A stretch of 64,000 nucleotides of DNA from JACCTU01 sp963769665. Lineage in GTDB: Bacteria > Actinomycetota > Thermoleophilia > Gaiellales > Gaiellaceae. The translations under genes were made by a program, and so were the position numbers. The DNA is taken from contig CAVYMQ010000003.1 of NCBI GenBank assembly GCA_963769665.1, positions 2,170,001-2,234,000 of the forward strand, given 5' to 3'. Positions 7,639 to 15,401 of the stretch are shown here, piece by piece; positions within the stretch are counted from its first letter, which is position 1; each line of letters begins with the position of its first letter. The notes under the pieces were generated by a model. That model saw only the letters and a program-made list of their open reading frames with translations, was not told where the DNA came from and made no database searches.

Positions 7639-10113
7639 CTAGTTGCGACGCGGGCCGCGATCGCGGCCACCGCGGCCGCGGTCGCCGCCGCGCGGCCGCT
7701 CCTCCCGCGGTTCGCGCGGAGGCGCGTCCTTCGCCCGCTCGATCAGCTCCTCGGGCTGGACGAGCGTGCCGTTCTCGTGCTTCGCGACGAGCTTCAGCCC
7801 GATCCGTCCGCGGTCCTTGTCGACCTCCTGGACGATCACGTCGAGCACGTCGCCGCGCGAGATCACGTCCTCGATGTGGCCGACCCGACCCGGGCCGACG
7901 TTCGAGACGTGCAGCAGGCCGTCGGTCCCCTTCTTCAACTCGACGAACGCACCGAAGTCGGTCGTCTTGACGACCTTCCCCGTGTACTGGTCGCCGGGCT
8001 CGGGGTCCCGCGTGAGCGCGCTGATCGCTGCGATCGCCGCCTCGGCCCGATCTCCATCCGTTGCGTAGATGAGGATCGTGCCGTCCTCCTCGATGTCGAT
8101 CTGGACGTCGTAGTCCGACTCGAGCGAACGAATCGTCTCGCCGCCCTTGCCGATCACCATCCCGATGTACTCGGGGTTGATCTTGATCGACGAGATGCGC
8201 GGCGCGTGACCTCGCAGCTCCTGACGGGGCTCCGGGATCGCCTCGAGCATCTTGTCGAGGATGGTGTCGCGAGCCCGCTTCGCCTGGGCGAGCGCGTCGC
8301 TCATGATCTGCTGCGTGACACCGGTGATCTTGATGTCCATCTGCAGCGCGGTGATCCCGTTGCGGGAGCCGGCGACCTTGAAGTCCATGTCGCCCAGGTG
8401 GTCCTCCGCGCCCTGGATGTCCGTGAGGATCACGTAGTCGTCGCCCTCCTTGACGAGGCCCATCGCGATGCCCGAGACCGGAGCCTTGAGCGGCACGCCT
8501 GCGTCGTAGAGCGAGAGCGTCGACCCGCAGACCGAGCCCATGGACGACGAGCCGTTCGACTCGAGCGTCTCCGAGACGATGCGGATCGTGTACGGGAACT
8601 CATCAGGCGTCGGGATCACCGGCTCGAGCGCCCGCTGTGCGAGCGCGCCGTGGCCGATGTCGCGGCGCTTCGGGCCGCGCATGAACCCTGTCTCCCCGAC
8701 CGAGTACGGCGGGAAGTTGTAGTGGTGCATGTAGCGACGCTCCTCCTCGAGGGAGAGGTCGTCGATGCGCTGCCCCTCCTTCGCGGTGCCGAGCGTGAGC
8801 AGCGACATGATCTGGGTCTGACCGCGCTGGAAGAGCGCCGAGCCGTGCGTGCGCGGGCTCACGCCCACCTCACACTCGATCGGGCGGACCTCCTCCGGGT
8901 CTCGACCGTCGGGCCGGTTCTTCTCGACCGCGATCTTCTTGCGCACGATCTCCTTGTAGATCGCCTCGGACGCGCGCTTCACGAACTGGCGCGTCAGGCC
9001 GTCCTTCACCTGCGGAGCGTCGCCGTCGACCGTTGCGGGGCCGACCGGGAAGCCGAGATCGACGGTCTCCTCGATTCGCTCGAAGAGCAGGTGCCGCTTC
9101 GCGGACTTCAGCTCCTTCGAATCCTGCTCCGCGTCGGTCAGCGCACGGAGGTCGTCGCCGAACTGCTCGAAGACGGGTCCCACCACAGCCTCGTGGCGAA
9201 CCTTGTCGAGGATCTGCGCGAGGCTCGACTTGACCTGCGTGCGGCGAAGGATGTCCTCCTCGCCGGAGTCCATCGAGAGCGCCGGCGAGAGCTCGTCGAT
9301 GAGCTCCTCGACGATCGCGCCGCCTTCGCGGAGACCCGCTTCCTGGATCCGTGCGCGGATCCGATCGGCTACCTGCCCCTCCAGCTCCTGCGTGACCTCG
9401 GGATCGAGGTACTTCGGCTTGCCGATCTGGCTGCGCAGGTCCTCCTGCGCCTCGCAGATCCTGATGATCTCGCGGTGCGCGAGCTCGAACGCCTCGAGCA
9501 GCACGTCCTCCGGGATCTCCTCGGCGCCCGCCTCGATCATCGTCAGGCCGTCCTTCGTGCCGACGACGATCAGGTCGAGCGTCGACTCCTGCATCGCCGG
9601 CAGCGTCGGGTTGAAGACGAGCTGCTCGTCGATCCGGCCGACGCGCACCGCGCCGACGGGTCCGAGAAACGGCATCGACGAGACCATCAGCGCCGCCGAG
9701 GCGCCGTTGATGCAGAGGATGTCGTGCGGGGTGAGCATGTCCGCCGAGAGGACGGTCGCGATCACCTGCACCTCGTTCTTGAAGCCCTTCGGCCAGAGCG
9801 GCCGGATCGGGCGGTCGGTCATGCGAGCGGTGAGGATGGCGCGCTCGCTCGGGCGGCCCTCGCGCTTGAAGAAGCCGCCGGGGATCTTGCCCGCGGCGTA
9901 CATGCGCTCCTCGACGTCGATCGTCAACGGGAAGAAGTCCGCGCCTTCGCGCGGCTCCATCCGGCCGACGGCCGTCGCGAGCACCATCGTCTCGCCGGAG
10001 CGGACGACGACCGAGCCGTCTGCCTGCTTGGCGAGCTTGCCGCTCTCGAATGTGATCTCGGCGTCGCCGACCGTGACTGACACGGTCGCGATGCGCTGAG
10101 CCAACGTACTCAC
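7639..10113 (-). CDS. pnp: polyribonucleotide nucleotidyltransferase (PNPase)
   Basis: Phosphorolytic 3'-5' exoribonuclease and core of RNA decay. 824 residues: RNase PH domain 1, a helical linker, RNase PH domain 2, a KH domain (VIGKGGETIRSLE), an S1 domain (YTGKVVKTTDFGAFVEL) and an Arg/Gly/Asp-rich tail of about 40 residues ending in RGPRRN. The tail makes it longer than the usual 700-750 residues and probably adds RNA contacts. The start is GTG at 10113, 7 nt after a clear GGAGG. Upstream in-frame codons were rejected because they run through the leader hairpin and rpsO. Downstream of rpsO, the classic order. Confidence 0.97.
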   Translation of the reverse strand: MSTLAQRIATVSVTVGDAEITFESGKLAKQADGSVVVRSGETMVLATAVGRMEPREGADFFPLTIDVEERMYAAGKIPGGFFKREGRPSERAILTARMTDRPIRPLWPKGFKNEVQVIATVLSADMLTPHDILCINGASAALMVSSMPFLGPVGAVRVGRIDEQLVFNPTLPAMQESTLDLIVVGTKDGLTMIEAGAEEIPEDVLLEAFELAHREIIRICEAQEDLRSQIGKPKYLDPEVTQELEGQVADRIRARIQEAGLREGGAIVEELIDELSPALSMDSGEEDILRRTQVKSSLAQILDKVRHEAVVGPVFEQFGDDLRALTDAEQDSKELKSAKRHLLFERIEETVDLGFPVGPATVDGDAPQVKDGLTRQFVKRASEAIYKEIVRKKIAVEKNRPDGRDPEEVRPIECEVGVSPRTHGSALFQRGQTQIMSLLTLGTAKEGQRIDDLSLEEERRYMHHYNFPPYSVGETGFMRGPKRRDIGHGALAQRALEPVIPTPDEFPYTIRIVSETLESNGSSSMGSVCGSTLSLYDAGVPLKAPVSGIAMGLVKEGDDYVILTDIQGAEDHLGDMDFKVAGSRNGITALQMDIKITGVTQQIMSDALAQAKRARDTILDKMLEAIPEPRQELRGHAPRISSIKINPEYIGMVIGKGGETIRSLESDYDVQIDIEEDGTILIYATDGDRAEAAIAAISALTRDPEPGDQYTGKVVKTTDFGAFVELKKGTDGLLHVSNVGPGRVGHIEDVISRGDVLDVIVQEVDKDRGRIGLKLVAKHENGTLVQPEELIERAKDAPPREPREERPRGGDRGRGGRDRGPRRN

Positions 10114-10136
10114 TGTGCTACCTCCATCTTCGGGGA

Positions 10137-10194
10137 GAGTGGAGGTTTGACCCAGCGTCGCGTCGTGGCGCGGCGCTCGCTCAAACTTCCACCC
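10137..10194 (-). promoter_or_regulatory. leader hairpin between rpsO and pnp
   Basis: On the minus strand, arms 10194-10181 (GGGTGGAAGTTTGA) and 10150-10137 (TCAAACCTCCACTC) pair over 14 positions with one G-U and one A-C mismatch. The loop is about 30 nt and GC-rich. It lies 24 nt before the pnp start. By analogy with the pnp leader of enterobacteria it may be a processing site for autoregulation; that role is inferred. Confidence 0.7.
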
Positions 10195-10223
10195 TCCGGA
10201 CTGTTTGTCGTTCTGCTCTCCGC

Positions 10224-10493
10224 CTACCTGCGGAGTCCGAGCTCCTTGATCAACCCGCGGTAACCCTCCAGGTCGGTTCGCTGCATGTAGTTCAAGAACC
10301 GACGCCGGCGGCCGACGAGCTTCAACAGCCCGCGCCGCGAATGGTGGTCGTGCGAGTGCGTGCGGAGATGCTCGGTGAGCTGGTTGATCCGCTCGGTGAG
10401 CATCGCCACCTGCACGCGCGTCGAGCCGGTATCGCTCGCGCCCGTGCCGAACTTGTCGATCAGTTCCTGCTTCGCTTCCTTGGCCAGAGCCAT
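10224..10493 (-). CDS. rpsO: 30S ribosomal protein S15
   Basis: Binds the 16S rRNA central-domain three-way junction early in 30S assembly. Exactly the canonical 89 residues, with the signature HSHDHHSRRGLLKLVGRRR and the ending IKELGLRR. The start is ATG at 10493 with AGGAGG seven nt upstream. The product is highly conserved, so the call is secure. Followed by pnp with a structured spacer. Confidence 0.98.
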   Translation of the reverse strand: MALAKEAKQELIDKFGTGASDTGSTRVQVAMLTERINQLTEHLRTHSHDHHSRRGLLKLVGRRRRFLNYMQRTDLEGYRGLIKELGLRR

Positions 10494-10588
10494 TGCAACC
10501 TCCTGGTTGTCGTCTCCGTAGTCCCAGTACGCCGCGCGGAAGCTGCGCGAACGACCGAGGCTGCGGTCGGGCAATAGGGTAGCGGAGG

Positions 10589-11944
10589 ATGAAATCCGGC
10601 GTAGCGGCGGGACATCCCGCCACCTGCGAGGCGGGAATCGAGATCCTGGAGGACGGCGGCACCGCCGCGGACGCCGCTGTTGCGGCGTGCCTGGCCTCGT
10701 GCGTCGCGGAGACCGTGATGACGGGTCTCCTGGGCGGCGGCCACGCGATCTACTGGGACGCCGGGTCAGGGCAGGCTCGGAATCTGGACTGCTTCGTCGC
10801 GGTTCCCTCCGGAACGGGCGTGCCGATGATCGACTTGGCGGTGCCGTTCGGCGAGGAGCTCGTGCACTACGCGATCGGCGCTGCGTCCTGCGGCGTGCCG
10901 GGGGTCGCCGCCGGAATCGCCGAGTTGTGGCGCGCGCACGGTCGGCTGCCATGGGAGCGCATCGTCGAGCCCGCGCTTCGCCTCGCGCGTGACGGCGTGC
11001 CGATGCCGCCCGCGCACGTCCGCTGCCTCGAGATGCTCCAGCCGGTGCTCACGCTGGACGCCGGCGCTCGCATCTACGCGCCGGGAGGCACGCTCCTACG
11101 CGACGGCGAGCTCCTCGAGCAGCCCGGGCTCGTGCGCGCGCTCGAGTTGCTGCGCGACGAAGGCGCGGACAGCGTCTACTCGGGCTCGATCGCGGACGCT
11201 CTGCTCACGCTCTGCGCCGAGCGCGGCGGAGTCGTCACGCGCGAGGATCTCGCGGCGTACCGCGCGACGTGGAGCGAGCCCGTAGAAGTGGCGTTCGCCG
11301 GGACGCGCTTCCTCACGCGGCGCGGACTCTCGGGAGTGCCCGACGTGCTCTCCGTACTGCCCCCGCACGCCGACGTCGTCGCGCTCGTCGAGACGCTCGA
11401 CCTCCCAACCGACACCGACGGCGACACGACGAACCTCGTCAGCGTCGACGCAGACGGCAACACCTGCGTCATCACCACGAGCCTCGGTCTGGGCTCCGGC
11501 GACTACCTCCCGGGCCTCGACCTGCACCTGAACAGCATGCTCGGGGAGGCCGACCTCGTCCGCGGCGAAGCGCGCCCCGGCCGACGGATGAGCTCGATGA
11601 TGGCGCCGAGCATCGCGCTCGACGACGACGGGCCTGCGCTCGCGATCGGTGCAGCGGGCGGCACGCGGTTGCGCACGGCGCTCGTCGGCGTCGCGAGCGC
11701 TGTCCTCGAACGCGACGTTCACCCGCAGGAGGCGATCGACGCGGGACGCGCGCACCCGGTTGGCGAGCTCGTGCACGCGGAGCCCGGCGTTTCCGAGGAC
11801 GGGCTCGCCGAGCTCGAACGCCGTGGGCGGTCGGTGCGCAGGTGGCCTGCCCGCCACCACTACTTCGGCGGAGTCAGCGCGATTGGGCGGAGCGGTCCAG
11901 CGGCGGATCCTCGTCGGAGCGGTTCGGCACGCTCCGTGGCCTGA
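10589..11944 (+). CDS. ggt: gamma-glutamyltransferase family protein, short
   Basis: Ntn hydrolase that self-cleaves and transfers or hydrolyses gamma-glutamyl groups (glutathione and related compounds). It is 451 residues, against about 550-580 in enteric enzymes. The large-subunit start (GHPATCEAGIEILEDGG) and the cleavage site are recognisable. The predicted nucleophile is Thr280 in GDTTNLVSVDADGN, and the downstream block RRMSSMMAPSI plus GAAGGTRLRTAL matches the small subunit. No signal peptide is seen, unlike the exported enzymes, so it may act in the cytoplasm. GGAGG abuts the ATG directly and a TAGGGT lies about 9 nt upstream, so the transcript may be leaderless. Its 3' end overlaps the next gene by 71 bp, tail to tail. 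Confidence 0.88.
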   Translation: MKSGVAAGHPATCEAGIEILEDGGTAADAAVAACLASCVAETVMTGLLGGGHAIYWDAGSGQARNLDCFVAVPSGTGVPMIDLAVPFGEELVHYAIGAASCGVPGVAAGIAELWRAHGRLPWERIVEPALRLARDGVPMPPAHVRCLEMLQPVLTLDAGARIYAPGGTLLRDGELLEQPGLVRALELLRDEGADSVYSGSIADALLTLCAERGGVVTREDLAAYRATWSEPVEVAFAGTRFLTRRGLSGVPDVLSVLPPHADVVALVETLDLPTDTDGDTTNLVSVDADGNTCVITTSLGLGSGDYLPGLDLHLNSMLGEADLVRGEARPGRRMSSMMAPSIALDDDGPALAIGAAGGTRLRTALVGVASAVLERDVHPQEAIDAGRAHPVGELVHAEPGVSEDGLAELERRGRSVRRWPARHHYFGGVSAIGRSGPAADPRRSGSARSVA

Positions 11945-12107
11945 GCGGAAGGTCGACCGAGAGCCAGCCGACGTAGCCGCACTCCGGGCAGCCGGGATTC
12001 AAGCGCGCCGTCCCGCCGCGCGCAGGCTTCGCGTAGACCGTCCCGCACTCGAGGCACCGGACGCTCTCGTACACGGCAAGGGTGGGGCCGTCGGACTTGC
12101 CTTCCAT
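11874..12107 (-). CDS. small zinc-ribbon protein
   Basis: 77 residues with two Cys pairs (C18-x2-C21 and C40-x2-C43, as CLECGTVY and CPECGYVGW), a typical treble or ribbon zinc site, and a polar tail. The intact metal site is the main evidence that this is a gene. It reads against the last 71 bp of ggt. Function unknown; small ribbons of this kind bind nucleic acid or proteins. Confidence 0.65.
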   Translation of the reverse strand: MEGKSDGPTLAVYESVRCLECGTVYAKPARGGTARLNPGCPECGYVGWLSVDLPLRPRSVPNRSDEDPPLDRSAQSR

Positions 12108-12151
12108 GCCAACAAAGACCCCCGCGAGGCTCGAATCTTGCGGCGTGGTTT

Positions 12152-13033
12152 TTACGGTTTTGCAGCATAAAACGGTCGCTCGGCCGCGCGGGTCGCTTCG
12201 ACGTCCCGCGCGATTTGGGCCACCAACTCGGCCTCGCTCTCGAACGACCGCTCATCGCGCAGCCTGCGCCAGAGCTCGACGACGAGACGCCGGCCGTACA
12301 GGTCGCCTTCGTAGTCGAGGAGGAACGCCTCGACGCGCTGCTCGACGCCGCCGTAATGCGGGTTGACGCCGATTGAGATCGCAGCGCGCGTCTCCAGCGC
12401 CGCGCCGGCGTAGATCCCGAACGCAGGGACGAGCAGGTCTCCGTCAACTCGCAGGTTGGCCGTCGGGAACCCGAGTGTGCCTCCGCGCGCGTCGCCCGAC
12501 ACGACCACGCCTTCCACCTCCACCGGGCGGCCGAGCATCGACGCCGCACGGTCGACGTCACCGGCCTTCACGAGCGCACGGATCGCACTCGACGAGATGC
12601 CTTCGACGACGGGCACCGCGCGCACGTCGAAGCCGAGCGACTCGAGCAGCGCGAGATCGCCCTCACGGCGATTTCCGAACCGGAAACCGGCTCCCGCAGC
12701 CACGACCTCCGCGCCGATCCCCCGCAGGTAGCGCTCGGCGAACTCTTCAGGAGGCGTCCGCGCGAAGTCGAGGTCGAACGTCAGCACCAGAGCCTCGTCG
12801 ACCCCGGCCTCGGCGAGCAGCTCGAGTCGCCGCTCGCGGGTCGTCAGCAGCTCGACGCGGTTCCCGAGCGCCGTGCGCGGATGCGGGTCGAACGTGACGA
12901 CGGTCGACGTCGATCCGGCCGCGCGCACGGTCTCGAGCACGCGCCGATGTCCGAGGTGGACGCCGTCGAACGTGCCGATCGCGACCGCGCGGCGGCCGGG
13001 GCCGAGCTCCTCCGGGCTCGTCGCGACCTTCAC
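12152..13033 (-). CDS. ribF: bifunctional riboflavin kinase / FAD synthetase
   Basis: Makes FMN and then FAD from riboflavin. 293 residues. The N-terminal adenylyltransferase domain has GTFDGVHLGH (20-29). The C-terminal flavokinase domain, from about residue 160, has GDARGGTLGFPTANL followed by YGGVEQRVEAFLLDYEGDLYG. The start is GTG overlapping the truB stop (GTGA). Last gene of the rimP-to-ribF operon, the usual place in Gram-positive bacteria. The final 30 nt are unusually AT-rich for the region. Confidence 0.96.
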   Translation of the reverse strand: MKVATSPEELGPGRRAVAIGTFDGVHLGHRRVLETVRAAGSTSTVVTFDPHPRTALGNRVELLTTRERRLELLAEAGVDEALVLTFDLDFARTPPEEFAERYLRGIGAEVVAAGAGFRFGNRREGDLALLESLGFDVRAVPVVEGISSSAIRALVKAGDVDRAASMLGRPVEVEGVVVSGDARGGTLGFPTANLRVDGDLLVPAFGIYAGAALETRAAISIGVNPHYGGVEQRVEAFLLDYEGDLYGRRLVVELWRRLRDERSFESEAELVAQIARDVEATRAAERPFYAAKP

Positions 13034-13692
13034 GCGAGCCTCGCCAGCGCCTCGTCGGTCGGGATCACCCGGGGGCCGGCCTCCTCGACGGAGAAAGGGC
13101 CGACTTCGGTTCGGCGCAGAGTCCGGCAGTGGCCGCCGAGCGCTGCGGCGATCGCGCGGACGTAGGTCCCGGAGGTCACGCGCAGGTCGAGCGTGACCGT
13201 CTGACCGTTGCTGGCGACGACGTCGAGCGCGTCGACGCGCGAGCGCCGTAGCGGCATCTCCACCGCCACGCCCCTGCGGTGCAGTCGATACGCGCGCTCG
13301 CCGCCGATCTTCACCGCCGACGCTGCCGGGATCGGAAGCTCGATCTCTCCCCGTAGCGCCTCGAGCCGCTCTTCGAGCTCCTTCGGTGTCGGTGCGTCGT
13401 GCGCTTCCACCACCTCACCCTCGGGGTCGCCGGTCGAGGTCTTCGCGGTCAAATCGATCTCGGTGACGTAGCGCTTGTCGAGCTTGACGAACGACGGGGC
13501 CAGCCTCGTCGCGGAGCCCGAGAGGACGACGAGCAGGCCGGTGGCGAATGGGTCGAGCGTCCCCGCATGGCCGGTCCGCGCGCCGGTCCTCCGGCGCAGC
13601 TCCGCGATCGCCGCGAACGATGAGATCCCGGCAGGCTTGTCGAGCAGCACGATCCCCGCGGGCTCGAGCGCGCGCGGGATCTTCCGGCTCAC
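13030..13692 (-). CDS. truB: tRNA pseudouridine-55 synthase
   Basis: Isomerises U55 in the T-loop of tRNAs. 220 residues with the catalytic motif GHAGTLDPFATGLL, where Asp47 is the nucleophile. KPAGISSF, KRYV and the later EVGPFSVEEA segment also match. The protein stops shortly after the catalytic domain, so it appears to lack a C-terminal PUA domain. GTG start overlapping the nrnA stop; its own stop overlaps ribF. Confidence 0.96.
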   Translation of the reverse strand: MSRKIPRALEPAGIVLLDKPAGISSFAAIAELRRRTGARTGHAGTLDPFATGLLVVLSGSATRLAPSFVKLDKRYVTEIDLTAKTSTGDPEGEVVEAHDAPTPKELEERLEALRGEIELPIPAASAVKIGGERAYRLHRRGVAVEMPLRRSRVDALDVVASNGQTVTLDLRVTSGTYVRAIAAALGGHCRTLRRTEVGPFSVEEAGPRVIPTDEALARLA

Positions 13693-14702
13693 GTCGAGTC
13701 GCGCTGCGCCGCCGCGAACTCGCGGCGCACGAAGTCGGTGATCTCCTCGATCGACGCCTCGCTCGAGAACCCCGCGGCCTGCCGGTGCCCACCGCCCTCG
13801 GACTTGCGGGCGATCGCCGAGACGTCGAGCTCGTCGTGGCTCGCGCGCAGGGACACTCGGTGCAGCGGGCCACCGGAGCGAGGCGGCTCGCGGATCAGCA
13901 CCGCCATGTCGGCGCCTTCGACCGCGCGCAGGTAGTCGATAATCCCCTCGGAGTACGGCTCGGCCGCGCCCACCTCCTGGAAGTCGTCCCGCAAGAGATA
14001 GGAGACGACGAGCCTGCCGCCCTCGTAGACCTGCGCCCGCTCGAGCGCCCGCGCGAGCAGCTTGAGCTTCGCGAACTGCACGCTCTCGTACACCCCCTGG
14101 AAGATGCGGTGGAGGTCCGCCCCGGCCTCGACGAGCTCGGCCGCAAGACGGAGCGACTTCGGGGTTGTGTTCGTGTACTGGAACCGGCCCGTGTCCGTGA
14201 CGAGCGCGATGTACAGCGCCTCCGCGATCGCGGGGGTCAGCTCGATCTCGAGCTGCCGGAACAGGTCGCGCAGTAGCTCGCCGGTCGAAGACGCCGTCGC
14301 GTCGATCACGTTCACGTCGCCGAAGCGGCTGTTGTCGTGGTGGTGGTCGATGTTGACTACGCGCGGCGACAGCTGGAGCACCTCCGGATCGGGTCCGATC
14401 CGCGACTCGTTCGCGCAGTCGACCGCGAGCAGGATCCGCGCCGACGCGTCCTCCGGCACGCTCCGCATGAGCTCCTCGAGCGGCATGAAGGAGTACTCGC
14501 CCGGAAGCGGAGCGTCGCCGACGAGGAGCATCGCGGAGTCCTTGCCGAGCTGGTCGAGCGCGAGCTTCATGGCCAGCATCGACCCCAGGGCGTCGCCGTC
14601 CGGGTTCTCGTGCGTCGTGACGAGAAAGCGCTCACCGCCGCGGATCGCCTCCGCGGCCTGCGCCAGCTCAGTCGCGATCGTCGTCGTCTGGGGCGAGCTC
14701 AT
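13689..14702 (-). CDS. nrnA: DHH-family oligoribonuclease / pAp phosphatase
   Basis: NrnA-type DHH-DHHA1 enzyme that degrades nano-RNAs left by RNases and dephosphorylates pAp. 337 residues. Metal-binding blocks are THENPDGDALGS (30-41), AVDCAN (about 102-107) and the DHHH motif (NIDHHHDN). The DHHA1 part carries the GGGHRQAAGFS signature. This fits the RNA-decay theme of the neighbourhood. The ATG lies 35 bp inside the end of rbfA, a long but plausible overlap. Confidence 0.93.
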   Translation of the reverse strand: MSSPQTTTIATELAQAAEAIRGGERFLVTTHENPDGDALGSMLAMKLALDQLGKDSAMLLVGDAPLPGEYSFMPLEELMRSVPEDASARILLAVDCANESRIGPDPEVLQLSPRVVNIDHHHDNSRFGDVNVIDATASSTGELLRDLFRQLEIELTPAIAEALYIALVTDTGRFQYTNTTPKSLRLAAELVEAGADLHRIFQGVYESVQFAKLKLLARALERAQVYEGGRLVVSYLLRDDFQEVGAAEPYSEGIIDYLRAVEGADMAVLIREPPRSGGPLHRVSLRASHDELDVSAIARKSEGGGHRQAAGFSSEASIEEITDFVRREFAAAQRDST

Positions 14703-15021
14703 CGATCAACATGGTCATGCGAACCCCTCGCTCGACCGTCGGATCGTATTCGAAGGCCAATTGCGGTGTCCGCTTCATCCGGAGCTCCTGTGCGAGCTTC
14801 GCCTGCAGGATTCCGTGCGCGGCCTCGAGCCCCTGCAGGCTCTTGTCGCGCTTCTTCTCCGAGCCCAGCACGGAGACGAACACCTTGGCGTGCCGCAGGT
14901 CGGGCGACGTCTCCACCCCGGTGATCGTCACGAAGCCGATCCTCGGGTCCTTGAGCCCGAGCAGCGCTCGGCCCAGGACCTCCTTGACGGCGTCGTTGAC
15001 GCGGCGCATGCGCTCATTCAC
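14668..15021 (-). CDS. rbfA: 30S ribosome-binding factor A
   Basis: KH-like protein needed for late 16S rRNA maturation. 117 residues from a GTG at 15021 (VNERMRRVNDAVKEVL); an ATG at 15009 is an alternative start. The core KDPRIGFVTITGVETSPD, DLRHAKVFVSVLG and AKLAQELRMKRTPQL segments match the family. The C-terminus is acidic (APDDDDRD). It overlaps the upstream DUF503 gene by 8 bp and nrnA by 35 bp. Confidence 0.94.
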   Translation of the reverse strand: MNERMRRVNDAVKEVLGRALLGLKDPRIGFVTITGVETSPDLRHAKVFVSVLGSEKKRDKSLQGLEAAHGILQAKLAQELRMKRTPQLAFEYDPTVERGVRMTMLIDELAPDDDDRD

Positions 15022-15310
15022 CGGGGACCACCACCTCTCGCTCGACCGACACGAGCTCGTACTCCTGACCGTTGAGATACCGGACGGCATCCTCGAGCAG
15101 CGTCTCGAGCTCGCGGTGCTCCCGCGCCACGCAGGCGACGGTGAGCCGCGAGCGCTGCCAGAGGTCGTGGTGATCGACCTCGGCCACCGACGCCCCGAAG
15201 CGGTTCTGCAGGTTCGCTTTCGCCGACTTCACGTGCTTGCGCTTGCCCTTCAACGATCCCGCCTCCGGGAAGTGCAGCTCCACCGACAAGATGCCCACAT
15301 AGCCGTTCAT
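15014..15310 (-). CDS. DUF503 family protein (YlxP-like)
   Basis: 98-residue protein with the DUF503 pattern (VGILSVELHFPEAGSLKGKR, then SVAEVDHHDLWQRSRL). The family sits next to infB and rbfA throughout Gram-positive bacteria and is linked to ribosome assembly; the biochemistry is unsettled. The ATG at 15310 was preferred over an in-frame start 39 nt upstream, which would lie inside a repeat element. Confidence 0.9.
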   Translation of the reverse strand: MNGYVGILSVELHFPEAGSLKGKRKHVKSAKANLQNRFGASVAEVDHHDLWQRSRLTVACVAREHRELETLLEDAVRYLNGQEYELVSVEREVVVPGE

Positions 15311-15316
15311 TTCCGG

Positions 15317-15390
15317 CAAGTGTCGAACCCGCTCGCGTGGATCCGCCACGCCAAACCCCTAAAGGCGGCCGCTCCGCGGCCGCGGCGATC
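15317..15390 (+). repeat. two-hairpin intergenic repeat, copy 2 (inside an operon)
   Basis: Forward-oriented copy of the element. A GGATCC half-hairpin lies at about 15336-15350. Hairpin A follows, with GCGGCCGC at 15365-15372, TCC, and GCGGCCGC at 15376-15383. It fills most of the 91-nt gap between infB and the DUF503 gene, inside a translation operon. Confidence 0.8.
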
Positions 15391-15401
15391 CATGACGGCC
15401 T

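Noticed and set aside
7237..10080. Long plus-strand frame opposite pnp
   Set aside because: Antisense of PNPase with biased Arg/Leu/Asp composition and no recognisable domain.
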